Source: Brachynemurus nebulosus
Lineage: Eukaryota > Arthropoda > Insecta > Neuroptera > Myrmeleontidae
DNA length: 64,000 bases
Direction of reading: 5' to 3'
Assembly: GCA_035578155.1 (NCBI GenBank)
Contig: JAPWDM010000005.1
Location: forward strand, 35,922,108 to 35,986,107
Part shown: in pieces, positions 45,624 to 56,950 of the stretch
How positions within the stretch are numbered: position 1 is the first letter of the stretch
Layout of the letters: each line of letters opens with the position of its first letter
Notes under the pieces: model-generated
Told to the model about the DNA's origin: nothing
Seen by the model: the letters and a program-made list of their open reading frames with translations, nothing else
The model's database searches: none
Translations under genes and position numbers: made by a program

Positions 45624-46109
45624 ATGGCGTTTCTTGACATACAAGGCTATCAAGGAGCTAACAACAAATTTTATTTTAAAGAAGTTGGTATTGCTGCAGA
45701 AAATTCGGATGATATATTACATCTTATATTCGACGCACCGTTTGATTTCAACGAGTTGCCGAAGAAATATCAACGAGTAGCCAGTTGGCTTTACCGAAAT
45801 TGGCATGGGATACCTTGGTCGTATGGATTTATTCCATACAAAAAACTTCATACCATATTGAAACCTATATTAAAGAAGTATGATGTTATATACGTCAAGG
45901 GTGGTGAAAAGAAGAAATGGATATCAAGTTTGTTTGATGGTACCGAAAACCAGCCGTGGATTTTGAATTTGGAAGAAATATTTGATGTACCGAAGATTTC
46001 CATTCTGCGAGATGAATATTATTCAAGACGCTGTATGCTTCATTCAGATAAAATTTGTTCATTAGAAAATTGTATTCTTTTAAAAAATTTTTATATGGAA
46101 AATAAATAG
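45624..46109 (+). CDS. 161-aa conserved-looking protein, possible nuclease-fold (right-arm copy)
   Basis: Identical protein to the left-arm copy, transcribed outward in the opposite direction. No signal peptide or membrane segment is seen. The chain is mixed charged and aromatic, with a Cys pair late (SRRCMLHSDKICSLENC, residues about 135-150). The start is chosen because a TATA box (45570-45578), a TCAGT initiator (45600-45604) and this first ATG follow in ideal order. An AATAAA overlaps the stop and a second lies at 46161. A protein kept intact in both arms suggests it is used by the element rather than a passenger. Confidence 0.8.
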   Translation: MAFLDIQGYQGANNKFYFKEVGIAAENSDDILHLIFDAPFDFNELPKKYQRVASWLYRNWHGIPWSYGFIPYKKLHTILKPILKKYDVIYVKGGEKKKWISSLFDGTENQPWILNLEEIFDVPKISILRDEYYSRRCMLHSDKICSLENCILLKNFYMENK

Positions 46110-46169
46110 ATTTTAATATATAGATTTAAGCAATTTAATTTTTTGTATACATATTCTATAAATAAAATT

Positions 46170-48468
46170 TAAAAAAAAAAATATGTGCGTTTTATTTAAT
46201 TATTACCCTGCATTCCCCTATTTTTTTACAGCAAAAAGTTTCTTTCGTTAACCTATAAGAGTATTAACAAAAATCTTATGAAATTTATTATTCTAATTGA
46301 AAAGCATATTTCATGATACACCCTGTATACTAAAATATTTATTAAAAATACTAAATATACACCCGTTATATATACATGATATTATTTGTATGTTAATGAT
46401 AGAGTATCAAATTCAAAATGTTCTAGTCTATAAAAAATTTTGATTTTACAGACTTAAAAATTTAGTAAAACTCAATGCTGTTATCATTTTTATATTAAGC
46501 GACGTGTTTAACTTATAGTAATTTAAAACCAAAAATTGAACTTTTATTCTGTTTAAAAATGTTAAATACAATACTATTATACCCTAATATAAATATGTAT
46601 CAGTATTAAAATGATATTCATTGATTTTGCTGATTAAACAAATTTTTTGCAATATTTATAAATTATTTTATAATTAGATTTAATACTTATTCATAAATGG
46701 CTATACAATTCGTTTACTAGTATTCATAAAAATTAAAATTATATACAAATTTTCTTTCTTATTCTCAATATACAGAGTGTATACATAAAATATTTTTAAT
46801 ATACAGAGTCTATACATATGTACATACTGAATTATTTCAGATAATTTTCGTTTGATATACAAAAACAGTTTTGTGCTACAGTCAAATTCAAAAATGTTGT
46901 GCACCATAAGAAGTAATATTTTTTATAACTTGTTAAAATTTCAAGAACTTCTGTTAGTTAACTAAAAAATTGGTCACTGTAGGTTAAATGTTAAAGTATT
47001 AAAACTGATAAAAATAATTTCTTGCTTGAGGCCTACAATGGGTGATATTTTTTACTAAACAATTTTTTAACTCATTAATATTCCATGACGTCATCTTTCT
47101 TATACCAAAAAAACTCCTTATATGAGTCTTACGATCATAATTCAGCTAAAACAAACATTTAATTATTAGTTGTTTGTTTATGTTAAAAATGATAAAAATT
47201 CCTGGAATTTTCCAAGGTTAAATATACAAAAAAACCCTGAGTTACAGTTGACACCCAAATTTCCGGCAGTACAGTAGCGGTCAGACATCTGGACCCTGGA
47301 GTCTGAAGTTAGTTTTGCGGTAGCGCTTGGTACAGTGCCCCCACAAAATTTAGCGGCCTCCCAATCTTAAATAAACAATTTTAAAATTATTACATGATCC
47401 AAAATTATTATATAAATAAACAAATATAACAAAAATCCCCGCTTGTATGAATCATACTATAATTATAATTCAACAATCAGGCCATAAATTAAAAATTCCA
47501 AGAAGACTATTTCGTATTTGAAATCCAAACAAAGAAATTGCTGAGTCATCAAAATCTTAAATAAACATTTTTTTTAAATTAAAACTTATGTAAATAAACA
47601 AATTAAAAAAGTGCTGACTTTGCTGAAAACAGGCTTAAACTTGTTGAAAAGTACAGTAGACACTCGATTTACAGTACAGTAGCGGTCAGAAATCTGGACC
47701 CCGGAGTCTGGTTTTAAAATCTAGCGCTTGGTAGAGTGCCCCCCACAAAATTTAGCGGCCGCCCCTTGGGTTAGGGTATTCCCCATATTTTTGACTTGGT
47801 AATGTACCTTTCGTTTAAAATGACTCAATTAAGGCAAGCGCGTGTTGGGGTCAAGGTTTGCACGTACAGTACGCTTCAAAAAGTGGTCGGATACCTTTTT
47901 GGTCAGGGGGGCCCGCACTTTTGACACGGTAGTGTACCAAAAATTTAAGTACAGTACGGCGTCAAAAATTTGGGGCCACCCCCGAGTTAGGGTATTCCCC
48001 ACATTTTTTGACGTGATAGTGTACCCCATCTATCAAATTGTAACCTATAATTCAGTCTGCGCATGCGTCGTGTACTTATATTCAGTCTGCGCATGCGTTA
48101 GGTTTGGCTGGTAATGGGTTAACACAAAATGAAATTGTTATAAGTAAATTGTGATGATGCATAATGGGTTAACATAAATTAATTTGGTCGCTGGTATTGA
48201 CTCACCTCTTAGGAATTTCAAGGCTAACAGTATAAGCGAGTGTTGGGGTCAAATGTCAACAACAAATTTTAAATACATGTACTCAGTACGTGCCGGGTCA
48301 AAGGTCAAGGTTTGCACATCGATACAGTTTGATGACTCATCAGTTCGGAATGTGTAGTACCGTAAAATGGGTACAATAGGACCGTAAGTCACACGCTTTC
48401 AAACATCGTCAAAGGGGTTCAAGTTACTCCGTTTTGCGGTGCTCCCGTATCGGCCTAGCCATTCTACT
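46170..48468. other. Outer right arm without supported genes
   Basis: 2.3 kb between the 161-aa gene and the right terminus, mirrored at 37887-40200. It contains the subterminal repeats (47267-47358 and 47673-47760), the GCATGC dyad pair (48050-48098), and many GTACAGTAG words (inverse of CTACTGTAC). Frames of 66-90 codons in it do not look like proteins. Confidence 0.5.
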
Positions 48469-48474
48469 TATTTA
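48469..48474 (+). repeat. 6-bp target-site duplication, right copy (TATTTA)
   Basis: Follows the CCATTCTACT terminus directly and equals the sequence before the left terminus. Confidence 0.8.
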
Positions 48475-49721
48475 CGATTTTCGGAAGAACACGTATATAA
48501 ACATCTTTTTTATAAGTACGTATTATCATATAAACACATTTGGTTTGCAATTTTTTAATAATTAGTTTCTACGCTACTGAAATTATCTATCCATTTGAAA
48601 ATTGGGATCCAGTGATGTACATTGGCACTACAAAAGTGTGGATGAAAAATTTAATTTTCACTTTTACTGAAATTATGTCATAAATTCATATTTTCAGAAT
48701 TTATTCATTTGACAGAAAAATTCTAAATTATTAAAAAAGCCAAATAATTAATAACAATTAAAATAAAAATAAAAAAACAGAATACATTTATTTATATTTG
48801 CATTTTTATAAAAACATGTAGGTATTATATTTTATATGCACCTTAACTAAAATGTCAAATTTCACACGTTGTTAATTTTCAATTTCACTCATAATATGCT
48901 TAAAAATCAAAACTTAAAGTTTATAACATTCACAATCCGTGTAGAGTGTCCATACGTTTTGGTTTTCCCGGATTTGTCACGGTTCTAGCTCCGGTGTCCC
49001 GACAGACTGTTGACTTCGATTTGTTCCGGTTTTTCAAACTACTAATTTTTTATTTTCATCATCTAATAAGTACACAATTTTTCATTTTAAATAATGAATA
49101 GTTCAGTATCATATTAAAAGATCAACAGTAGATTCATTTACAACCAAACCTAAAAATATTTTTAAAAAATTAATTACTAATTAAATTTTCCAAGTTTTTT
49201 CGATTTTACCTTAAACACGAACTTCCAAAAAAACGTTTTCTTTTCTTAACTTTCCATCATATATGTATCTACATAAATAAATTGTAATATTATTTTGCTT
49301 GCTTCTATGATACTGAAGTTCCTGAACAATTAAAAATTAAAATGACTGGAATTTTATTCGAACTTTTAAATAAAGTAGTTAACTAACGCGGACAACTGAT
49401 AGCGCCACAATACAGAAATTGCCAACATTTAAATGTTCATGTTTTAATACATTTTCTTGAAAATAAAATTGTCTAAGAAGCTCACTTTCATAAGAAATTT
49501 TATAAAAATTTAAAAAATATATATTTCCTAGAAGAGGGGGCGATTTATTTTGAAAAAAAAAATTAATATTTTATATAAAGAGCCATTAATAGGTAATCTA
49601 TAGATATAATACAAATGTAACGAGACCGTTTCTGTATAGGGAATATTTTTTAAAAATTGTGTAGATACTGTAAATAGTTATCGATGTAGATATCAAAACA
49701 GCGATTTTTAAAATTTTTGTC
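48475..49721. other. AT-rich flank right of the large element
   Basis: No gene or repeat family recognised. Confidence 0.35.
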
Positions 49722-50210
49722 GGTCTGTCTGTCTGTCTGTCTGTTCGTCTGTTCACGCATCAAACAAAAACTACTGGATGGATTTTAATGAAATTTCGTG
49801 TGCTGACAACTTATTACCCGGATCAACATCTAAGATACTTTCTACTTTCTACTTCGAGAAAATGTCTCATTCCCACGGGAAAATGGAAAAACCATGTTGA
49901 GCATGTGCATACAGTACGCAAAAACTATTGAACGGATTTTGATGCAATTTGGTGTGGTGATAACTTATTACCTGAGTCAGCATCTCAGATACTTTTTATT
50001 TCGGGAAAGTGGCTCATTCCCACAGGAAAATAAAAAAACTTTTTGAGCATGTGTACATATTACGCGAAAACTATTGAACGGATTTTTATGAAATCTGGTG
50101 TAGTGATAACTTATTACCTGCGTCAACATTTAGGATACTTTTTATTACGGGAAAATATTTCCTTCCTTCAGGAAAATTCAAAAATTATTTTGCTTATGTG
50201 CATGTATACT
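49722..50210 (+). repeat. Three-copy tandem repeat (about 150-bp period) headed by (GTCT)n
   Basis: GTCTGTCTGT repeats lead into ACTACTGGATGGATTTTAAT, which recurs as ACTATTGAACGGATTTTGAT and ACTATTGAACGGATTTTTAT, each followed by GATAACTTATTACC-like and GAAAATG-like blocks. Such modules are found in insect interspersed repeats; a related fragment lies near 5060-5200. Confidence 0.65.
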
Positions 50211-50330
50211 TAAAACTATTGTTCTATGCGAATGCTTTATAATTACTATACTTATATACCTGTCATTTATTAAATTAAATTTACCATAATACAAAATTTC
50301 TGGAGACTAACTCTATTTTAAATTAATTTA

Positions 50331-52451
50331 GAAAGAGTCTGGAACCATTACCATAGGTGAATTTGCCCAAGAAATGAAATTCAACGATATGTATGCGATT
50401 GTGTAGCTTAGTGAAAGAGTAAACCATACGTATGGATTTTTCCTCAATATCTTTACATTTTGCGGAGTTATAATACCAAATACTAAAAAATAGTGATCTT
50501 ATTCAAACTATTTTTTCTCGTAAACTATTATAGATAAAACGATGAAACAAAATCCATATTGTTTGGTATGTCCAGTACTTTATTATATATTTTTTTCATT
50601 TAAAATGGACATTAAATACCCTTTATAAAATATGAAAAAAAAATTCATTAGATTTTTTTAGCTACTTGTACTAGAGTGACCACTTTCTTATTACTACCAA
50701 AAGAAAGCTCGCAAGCACTTCTCTCACCTCCCTGAATTTTATTTTTGTCAAAAGGGTGGAACATACTGAAAAAAAATAAAAACATATATATTTGGTGATG
50801 TTCATGGTATGTGTATGTGCAGGTACAGGTCAACAAATCTGCTTTACCTCTTCAAGGTCATTAAAAATGCATTCTTAAAGAAATGAGATAGTACTTAATA
50901 TAAAGAAAAAATGACCTTGAAGCGGCAAAGTCAGATTTGTTGAACTGTACCTACTTGTTTTTGAATTATGTTTTAAGAAATATTTTGAATGAATAAATGA
51001 ATCATTGAATTTTTTTTTTGTTTTTTATGTTTTTTTTTTTTTAGTTTTTTTTATTACATGAGAATCTGATGCCTGCTCTACACTCTCGATCGAAGTTCCT
51101 CGACGAAGTAATCGCTAAAGTTGGCTGAAGTCGGAATACCGTTATAACACCAGCCACGAAAAACCATGAAATGACCTTCTACACTCTCGTACTCGGTCCA
51201 CTTTGCGAGAATTGAGAGTAGGCATAAGGAATCTAATATGTTTTATGTTCAAAATGTAGACTCATTCCACATAGGAGTTTTAAAAAATAATCAGCTACGA
51301 ATCAAGAACTAATTTTTTTCATTGCTTTTAACATACTTCTCAAGTCTACAATTTTAAATTCACTGATGAAGTTAAATACATCACTAATTGATCAAGTAAA
51401 CAGTTCTAGTTTACCTAACGGGTAAGTAAAAATGTTAGTTGGATTTACTTGCGAAATAATTGTAGAACTGAGTAATACATTAAAAACAATGAGAGAAGTT
51501 AGTTCTTTTTTCGTAACTAATTGTTTCTTAGAACTCCGATATGAAAAAAGTCTACATTTTGAAGATAAAACATATTAGATTCCTTATGCTTACTCTCAAT
51601 TCTCGCAAAGTGGACCGAGTACGAGAGTGTAAAAGGCTATTCCATGGTTCTTCCTGGCTGGTGTTATAACGGTATTTCGACTTCAGCCAACTTTAGCGAT
51701 TACTTCGTCGAGGAACTTTGATCGAGAGTGTAGAGCAGGCATCAGATTCTCATGTAATAAAAAAAAAACATTCAATGATTCATTTATTCATTCAAAATAT
51801 TTCTTAAAAACATAATTCAAAAACAAGTAGGTACAGTTCAACAAATCTCACTTTGCCGCTTCAAGGTCATTTTTTCTTTATATTAAGTACTATCTCACTT
51901 CTTTAAGAATGCATTTTTAATGACCTTGAATAGGTAAAGTCAGATTTGTTTACATGGTACCTGCACATACACATACCATGAACATCACCAAATATATATG
52001 TTCTTATTTTTTTTCAATATGTTCCACCCTTTTGACAAAAATAAAATTCAGGGAGATGATGGAAGTGCTTGCGAGCTTTCTTTTGGTAGTAATAAGAAAG
52101 TGGTCACTCTAGTACAAGTAGCTAAAAAAATTTAATTAATTTTTTTTTCATATTTTATAAAGGGTATTTAATGTCCATTTTAAATGAAAAAAATATATAA
52201 TAAAGTACTGGACATACCAAACAATATGGATTTTGTTTCATCGTTTTATCTATAATAGTTTACGAGAAAAAAAAGTTTGAATAAGACCACTATTTTTTGG
52301 TATTTGGTATTATAACTCCGCGAAATGTAAAGATATTGAGAAAAATCCATACGTATGGTTTACTCTTTCACTAAGCTACACAATCGCATACATATCGTTG
52401 AATTTCATTTCTTGGGCAAATTCACCTATGGTAATGGTTCCAGACTCTTTC
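50331..52451. mobile_element. 2.1-kb fold-back element with arms of about 1 kb
   Basis: GAAAGAGTCTGGAACCATTA at 50331 and its inverse ending at 52451 open two arms that remain alignable almost to the centre near 51400. Shared blocks include CCATACGTATGGTTTACTC, GGTGATGTTCATGGTATGTG, CTACACTCTCGATCGAAGTT and TGGACCGAGTACGAGAGTGT. No transposase frame. The arms differ by small indels, so this is older than the 37887 element. No clear target duplication found. Confidence 0.7.
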
Positions 52452-52772
52452 GAAAATTTAAGTGCCTATATTTCCGAGAAATTCATTTTGGATGAAACTT
52501 GTTATATTTATAGGATAGATACTAGTTTGGGATGCAAATATAATAAAACAATAAAACGTTGGAAGTCCAAAAATTTTGTATGAGTTCTGCAGTCAGACAC
52601 GTCCAATTCCAAAAACCTCAAAAAAATGAGTTTTTTGCAAACAATTTGCCAAAATTTAAAAGTTTTTCCAATATTTTTTACATTGTGGTAAAGAACCAAG
52701 AAAATCACAGAAAATACATTTTGAACCATTATTCTAGGTAAGCGGGTTTTCGAAAAAAAGTAACTTTTATGA

Positions 52773-52815
52773 TTGGAAATTCGCTATGTTATGCAGATGC
52801 TGCGACAGGGGTATT
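52773..52815 (+). repeat. Interspersed motif, copy 2
   Basis: Same 42-bp sequence as at 15099-15140. Here it follows a segment (52560-52770) shared in part with 36345-36430, so several repeat pieces are joined. Confidence 0.75.
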
Positions 52816-53243
52816 GTTATCTTATATCCAAATTAGTTTAAATATACCGAAGATATGGAGTAACCTACACAAAAAAGAAAAAATACAGTCGAACTGAGAT
52901 CCTCCTCCTTTTTTTAAAGTCGGTCGGTTAAAGATGGGAAAATTATCTCAAATTATCAAAAATTTAAGAATTACATTAAAAAAATATTTTTAGCATAAGT
53001 AACTATCTTAAACAATTTATGGATAATTCTGACTTGAATTGTAGGTTATTCTAGAAACGAATATGGTCTATTTATATTATTTTGGAAAGATATTTCATGA
53101 AAAGTAAGCCATTATGACATTGTTATTGGCAACTATAAAATTAAATTTTAATTTAGAATTGTTGTATAATACATCACTTTCTATATGATACTAACAAATA
53201 AGAGTCAGCAAACTGGTGGGTATAAATATAATATTTCTTAACG

Positions 53244-53630
53244 TCAAAAAGCAAGGAAACGATAGCATGCAAATTTATAAATTAAAATCGCACTTTACGA
53301 ATATAGTGACTCAACGCGTTTCGATCAATTCATGATCATTTTCAAAAGCAATTAAGAGACATTGGACAACAGACAAAATTTTTTATCTAATTTTGACTTT
53401 TTTATCTAATTTTGACTTTTATGTCAATTTTTACAGTGTTTACGTTACAATTTATGTTATAGTTTTTGATTTGGCACTTATTAAAAAATTTTCTTTTTTG
53501 ACAATGGTTGTCCAATGTCTCTTAATTGCTCTCGAAAATGATCATGAATTGATCGAAACGCGTTGAGTCACTATCCGTAAAATGCGATTTTAATTTATAA
53601 ATTTGCAGGCTGTCGTTTCCTTGCTTTTTG
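53244..53630. mobile_element. 387-bp fold-back MITE (CAAAAAGCAAGGAAACGA ends)
   Basis: CAAAAAGCAAGGAAACGATA is matched by its inverse ending at 53630. The arms continue with AGTGACTCAACGCGTTTCGA and ATTCATGATCATTTTC, and with TTAAGAGACATTGGACAAC, in inverse order, leaving a short AT-rich centre with a duplicated TTTTTTATCTAATTTTGACT. Almost fully palindromic. Confidence 0.75.
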
Positions 53631-54129
53631 ATGCTATTCCCTGCACCTGGAGTTGGACTGATTAATATAATATAGGTAATATAATATTTCTTGTTAATTA
53701 GATTAGTAAATTTTTGGAGTATATTTCATTTAAGATTTTTTTAATAACTGTAAAAATTTAATAAATTGTGTTGGGTATTTATATATAGAAGAAATTTTGA
53801 CACTTAAATATCAAACTATTTCTTAATTTTAACATCGTACATTATAAGGGTAACATATGGTTTTGATAGAACGTGTTAAATTAACACTAAAAAATCCTTT
53901 GTTACCAGATATTAATCTGGAATATAAACTACAAATTCTTTAACCCTTTGTACAACATAAATTTGTTGGAAATTTTTGTTTTTAAAATTTAACAGGTTCA
54001 GTTAATATTAGCATACATTTCGTGTACTCTGGGGAAAAAAAACAAATGTGGTATACGTTGGTATATGCTACGAGTAGACCAGAAGGACTTGAGCTAAAGT
54101 ACAGGTCACAATTTATACTTATTTTTTCA

Positions 54130-54390
54130 AAATTTGTAGAGATGTCAACTGAGCGGGAAAAATGGAACTCGACGAGTCTCGACGGTAACGGGTGGATTTT
54201 TTTTAAAACGAACGGGTCGATTTTTTTAAAATCCACGTCGCGTCAGGAACGAGATTAAAATTGATAAATCGAACGGGAGTGAGATTGGGCGGGATTTGAC
54301 AATTTTTTTTTAGGATTGGGAACGGGCAGGAGGAACAAATTAATTTCAGAACCAAAAATTTCTCCCGGCGACATCTCTACAAACTGGAAA
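54130..54390. repeat. Inverted repeat around AACGGG-rich segment
   Basis: TTTGTAGAGATGTC (about 54134) and GACATCTCTACAAA (about 54370) face each other around 220 bp with repeated AACGGG and GGATTTTTTT words. Likely a decayed MITE. Confidence 0.45.
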
Positions 54391-54499
54391 CCATTTATGA
54401 TACAATTGAGGGGAATATGTTGTTTTAATTTTACCGACAGAAGCTCTTTTAAAGAGTTCAATAAAAGTAGCTTAATATTATTTTTAGTTTTTCAAAGTT

Positions 54500-56043
54500 A
54501 AAAAAAACAGAAATATATTGTATGTAACACTGAGAGTACAATATAGGCAACTTTACCCAAACTTACAAATACTATTGTTGAATAATCATATGGCTAAGTC
54601 AAAAATTACCACAAAAAGGTAAAACAAAACTAATATAATTTTTCATTGCATCATCATGTTTACTCTTGATCCTTATCGTACTTTATCTTAAGCTAAATAA
54701 AACCCTTGTTAAACTGTTCCTCTTCCCACCGCACGCTTGATCAGCACCGTTACACTTCAAAATCATTATTTTCCTTTACTAAAAGCAATAATTCATTTAT
54801 ATATTCCCATAACTTCCATCCAATTTGATTATTTTTAGTTGTACCCAGATAAATGTTATTATCAGAAAACAAACCATCAATTTCGAAATCTATTGTTTAA
54901 AATTATCCTTTAATTTATATGAAATACGCAACTACGTCTTTCAAGTTTATTAAATCAATTTACAAAAGGATCTGTGCTCCTTCTATCCCACTGCATATAA
55001 GAATATAATATATAATATTAGATAAAATTGTGTATAATATAAATAATACCATGTTTTAGTTTTAGATATGGAAAGGGAAATAGTTTTATATACAGAGTGT
55101 AATAAATATAGTGAGTACACTTTTACATTACGTACTTACCTTTTTTATGTGTTTGGTAACCAAATTTGAATCACGCCATAATAATAAAAATTTTGTTGCC
55201 ATCAAATAGGATATAAATTGATTTATCTGGTGATTTTTCTCTTTGTACTTTCATAGAAATCAAAAAGGTAACTTAAACGGTACTATAATCGAATTACGCC
55301 CAGTTCCATGAAACAAATAATTTTTAAATAATCGATTACTATAGGTTTTAAGCACTTTAATTTAATAATAAGCTAACTAGAAGTACATACTTATACCTTA
55401 TTCTTTGTTTTTAGCTCTTTTACTATTCAGTACTTTTAATGTTCTTACCCTCACCATCTAGTAAACAGTAGGTATCTAATATTTCTAATCACTTGTAAGC
55501 AAAGCTGGGAACCATTTTTTTTTTTAAGTTCAGTCTTTTTTTACCCGGTTTCATGAAGAAAAAAACTCTAAACTAGGTAATCAAAATTTTTAGACCTCTC
55601 CTGTCTGCCTGAAACTGATTTAATACAAGAAATTAAGTAGTTCTATTAAATCGTAATATTTACAAAACTTATCTTTAGGTGTTTATTAAGCAAAATATTT
55701 CAACAATTATTAGGATTTTCCGATTTTTGGAATTCCTGTGATCCGAGAGACAGAAAAGTCATAGATCACTATTGTATGAAAGAATAATATTTATTTTTTT
55801 CTCTCCCTTATACCTTTTAAAATATCTTATAAAGTATGATTAATTTTGAGATTTTATTTTTCACTTTATTTTTCTTTATTTTTCTACCGAAAATTTAGCT
55901 ACCTTATCTCCGAAACTTACCGAAATAGGTTGGCTGAAATAAACTGTAATATTCTTATCAACTCATGGCTCAAAAATTGACATAAGACGGTTAACATAAA
56001 ATGCCCGTCTCATATAAGCATAATACACTAGGCTATTAGGAGG
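54500..56043. other. Gene-free AT-rich stretch
   Basis: No gene supported. Confidence 0.35.
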
Positions 56044-56950
56044 TTAAGGGGGACCACTAGTGTGACATTTTAAAGAAATTGAAAAAATTTTTGTTACATG
56101 TTTCGATAGTCTATACCTTTAAAATAACATACTAAAATTTCAAGTGCATATTTCAAATAGTTTTTGAGTTACAGCAATCTGAAGAGCGAATTCTGGCTTT
56201 CATTCTTAACTTTGAGGTATTGAAAAATGTATGAAGGTTGGTAGTTCGGGAGTTTCTGGACGTGGCTACTAGTCACACGTTGTGGAGCAGCTAGACCCTG
56301 GCACATTTAAACAACTCATCTAGTTTTACTATAATCGTTATAGTGAGTACATCGTAAAAAATTTTAGTAAAATTTCTCAGTGACTAAAACTAAAAGTTAA
56401 GATACAGAAAAACTACATTTTTCAAATTTGTTGCCGTTATAATTCGAAGACAAATCATCCGATCAATTTGATTCTTATTGCAGCTTTTTTTGTAAATGTT
56501 TCTTTGTACTATTAACCTTTAGTTTTCCGATCGAATAAAAAATGTAATTTTTGCAGGCCAAAAATCATCAAATTTTCGCGCAAAATTTGAAACTTTTTCT
56601 TCTCGATTGAGGTTCATGGCACGGCCAATACCTTCTAGTTTAATAGGCTTCTTGGTTTGTTTGATTTCAGGCACTGTGAAGGTCGCTATCACTGCAGCAG
56701 TGGGAGAACTGTTTTTTTTTTTTGGGGGGGGGGCTTACTCACTGAATGTTTCACCGAATTACTCACTGAATTTTTCACCGAATTACTCACTGAATTGTCA
56801 ATTCTTTTGTCCAAAAATTTTATCTTGAATTTATTATATATCAACGAAAATATCCTCAAAATATTAAAACATTCCATACAGTAGTTTTCATTAAAATAAT
56901 TCCCAAAAATTACCTTTTTTTCAGGCGATCACACTAGTGGTCCCCCTTAA
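56044..56950 (+). mobile_element. TTAA-flanked element, copy 1 (GGGGGACCACTAGTGTGA ends)
   Basis: TTAAGGGGGACCACTAGTGT opens the element and its inverse, ending CCCCCTTAA, closes it at 56950. TTAA at both ends fits superfamilies that target TTAA (piggyBac, Kolobok). 907 bp, no transposase. An oligo-T/oligo-G switch stands at about 56711-56732, followed by a 24-bp tandem unit (ACTCACTGAATTTTTCACCG-type, three copies, 56737-56797). Confidence 0.75.

Larger units (their letters stand above)
37887..48468. mobile_element. 10.6-kb Polinton-like palindromic element, probably non-autonomous
   Basis: Seen directly: matching termini AGTAGAATGGCTAGGCCG and CGGCCTAGCCATTCTACT; inverted arms of 3,689 and 3,688 bp; a 3,205-bp centre; a perfect 6-bp duplication TATTTA outside both ends. 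Known: Polinton/Maverick elements have long TIRs starting AG and make 6-bp duplications through a retroviral-type integrase. Typical Polintons are 15-20 kb and encode protein-primed polymerase B, integrase, packaging ATPase, protease and capsid proteins. None of those is visible here. Instead the element encodes 161-aa and 58-aa proteins in both arms and, in the centre, a C2H2 finger gene with interrupted frames, a 101-aa protein and two copies of a Cys-rich protein. Inference: a reduced or satellite member, mobilised in trans, or a new lineage with the same integration chemistry. Confidence 0.75.
44781..48468 (-). repeat. Right terminal inverted repeat, 3,688 bp
   Basis: Inverse copy of the left arm with only a handful of differences found by eye. 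The open frames in it are identical to those on the left except within the minisatellite. Such near-identity means either recent insertion or arm-to-arm gene conversion during replication. Confidence 0.85.

Noticed and set aside
37887..48468. Assembly artefact explaining the long inverted arms
   Set aside because: The exact 6-bp duplication outside both ends, the matching termini and the small differences between arms argue for a real insertion. Long-read confirmation would settle it.
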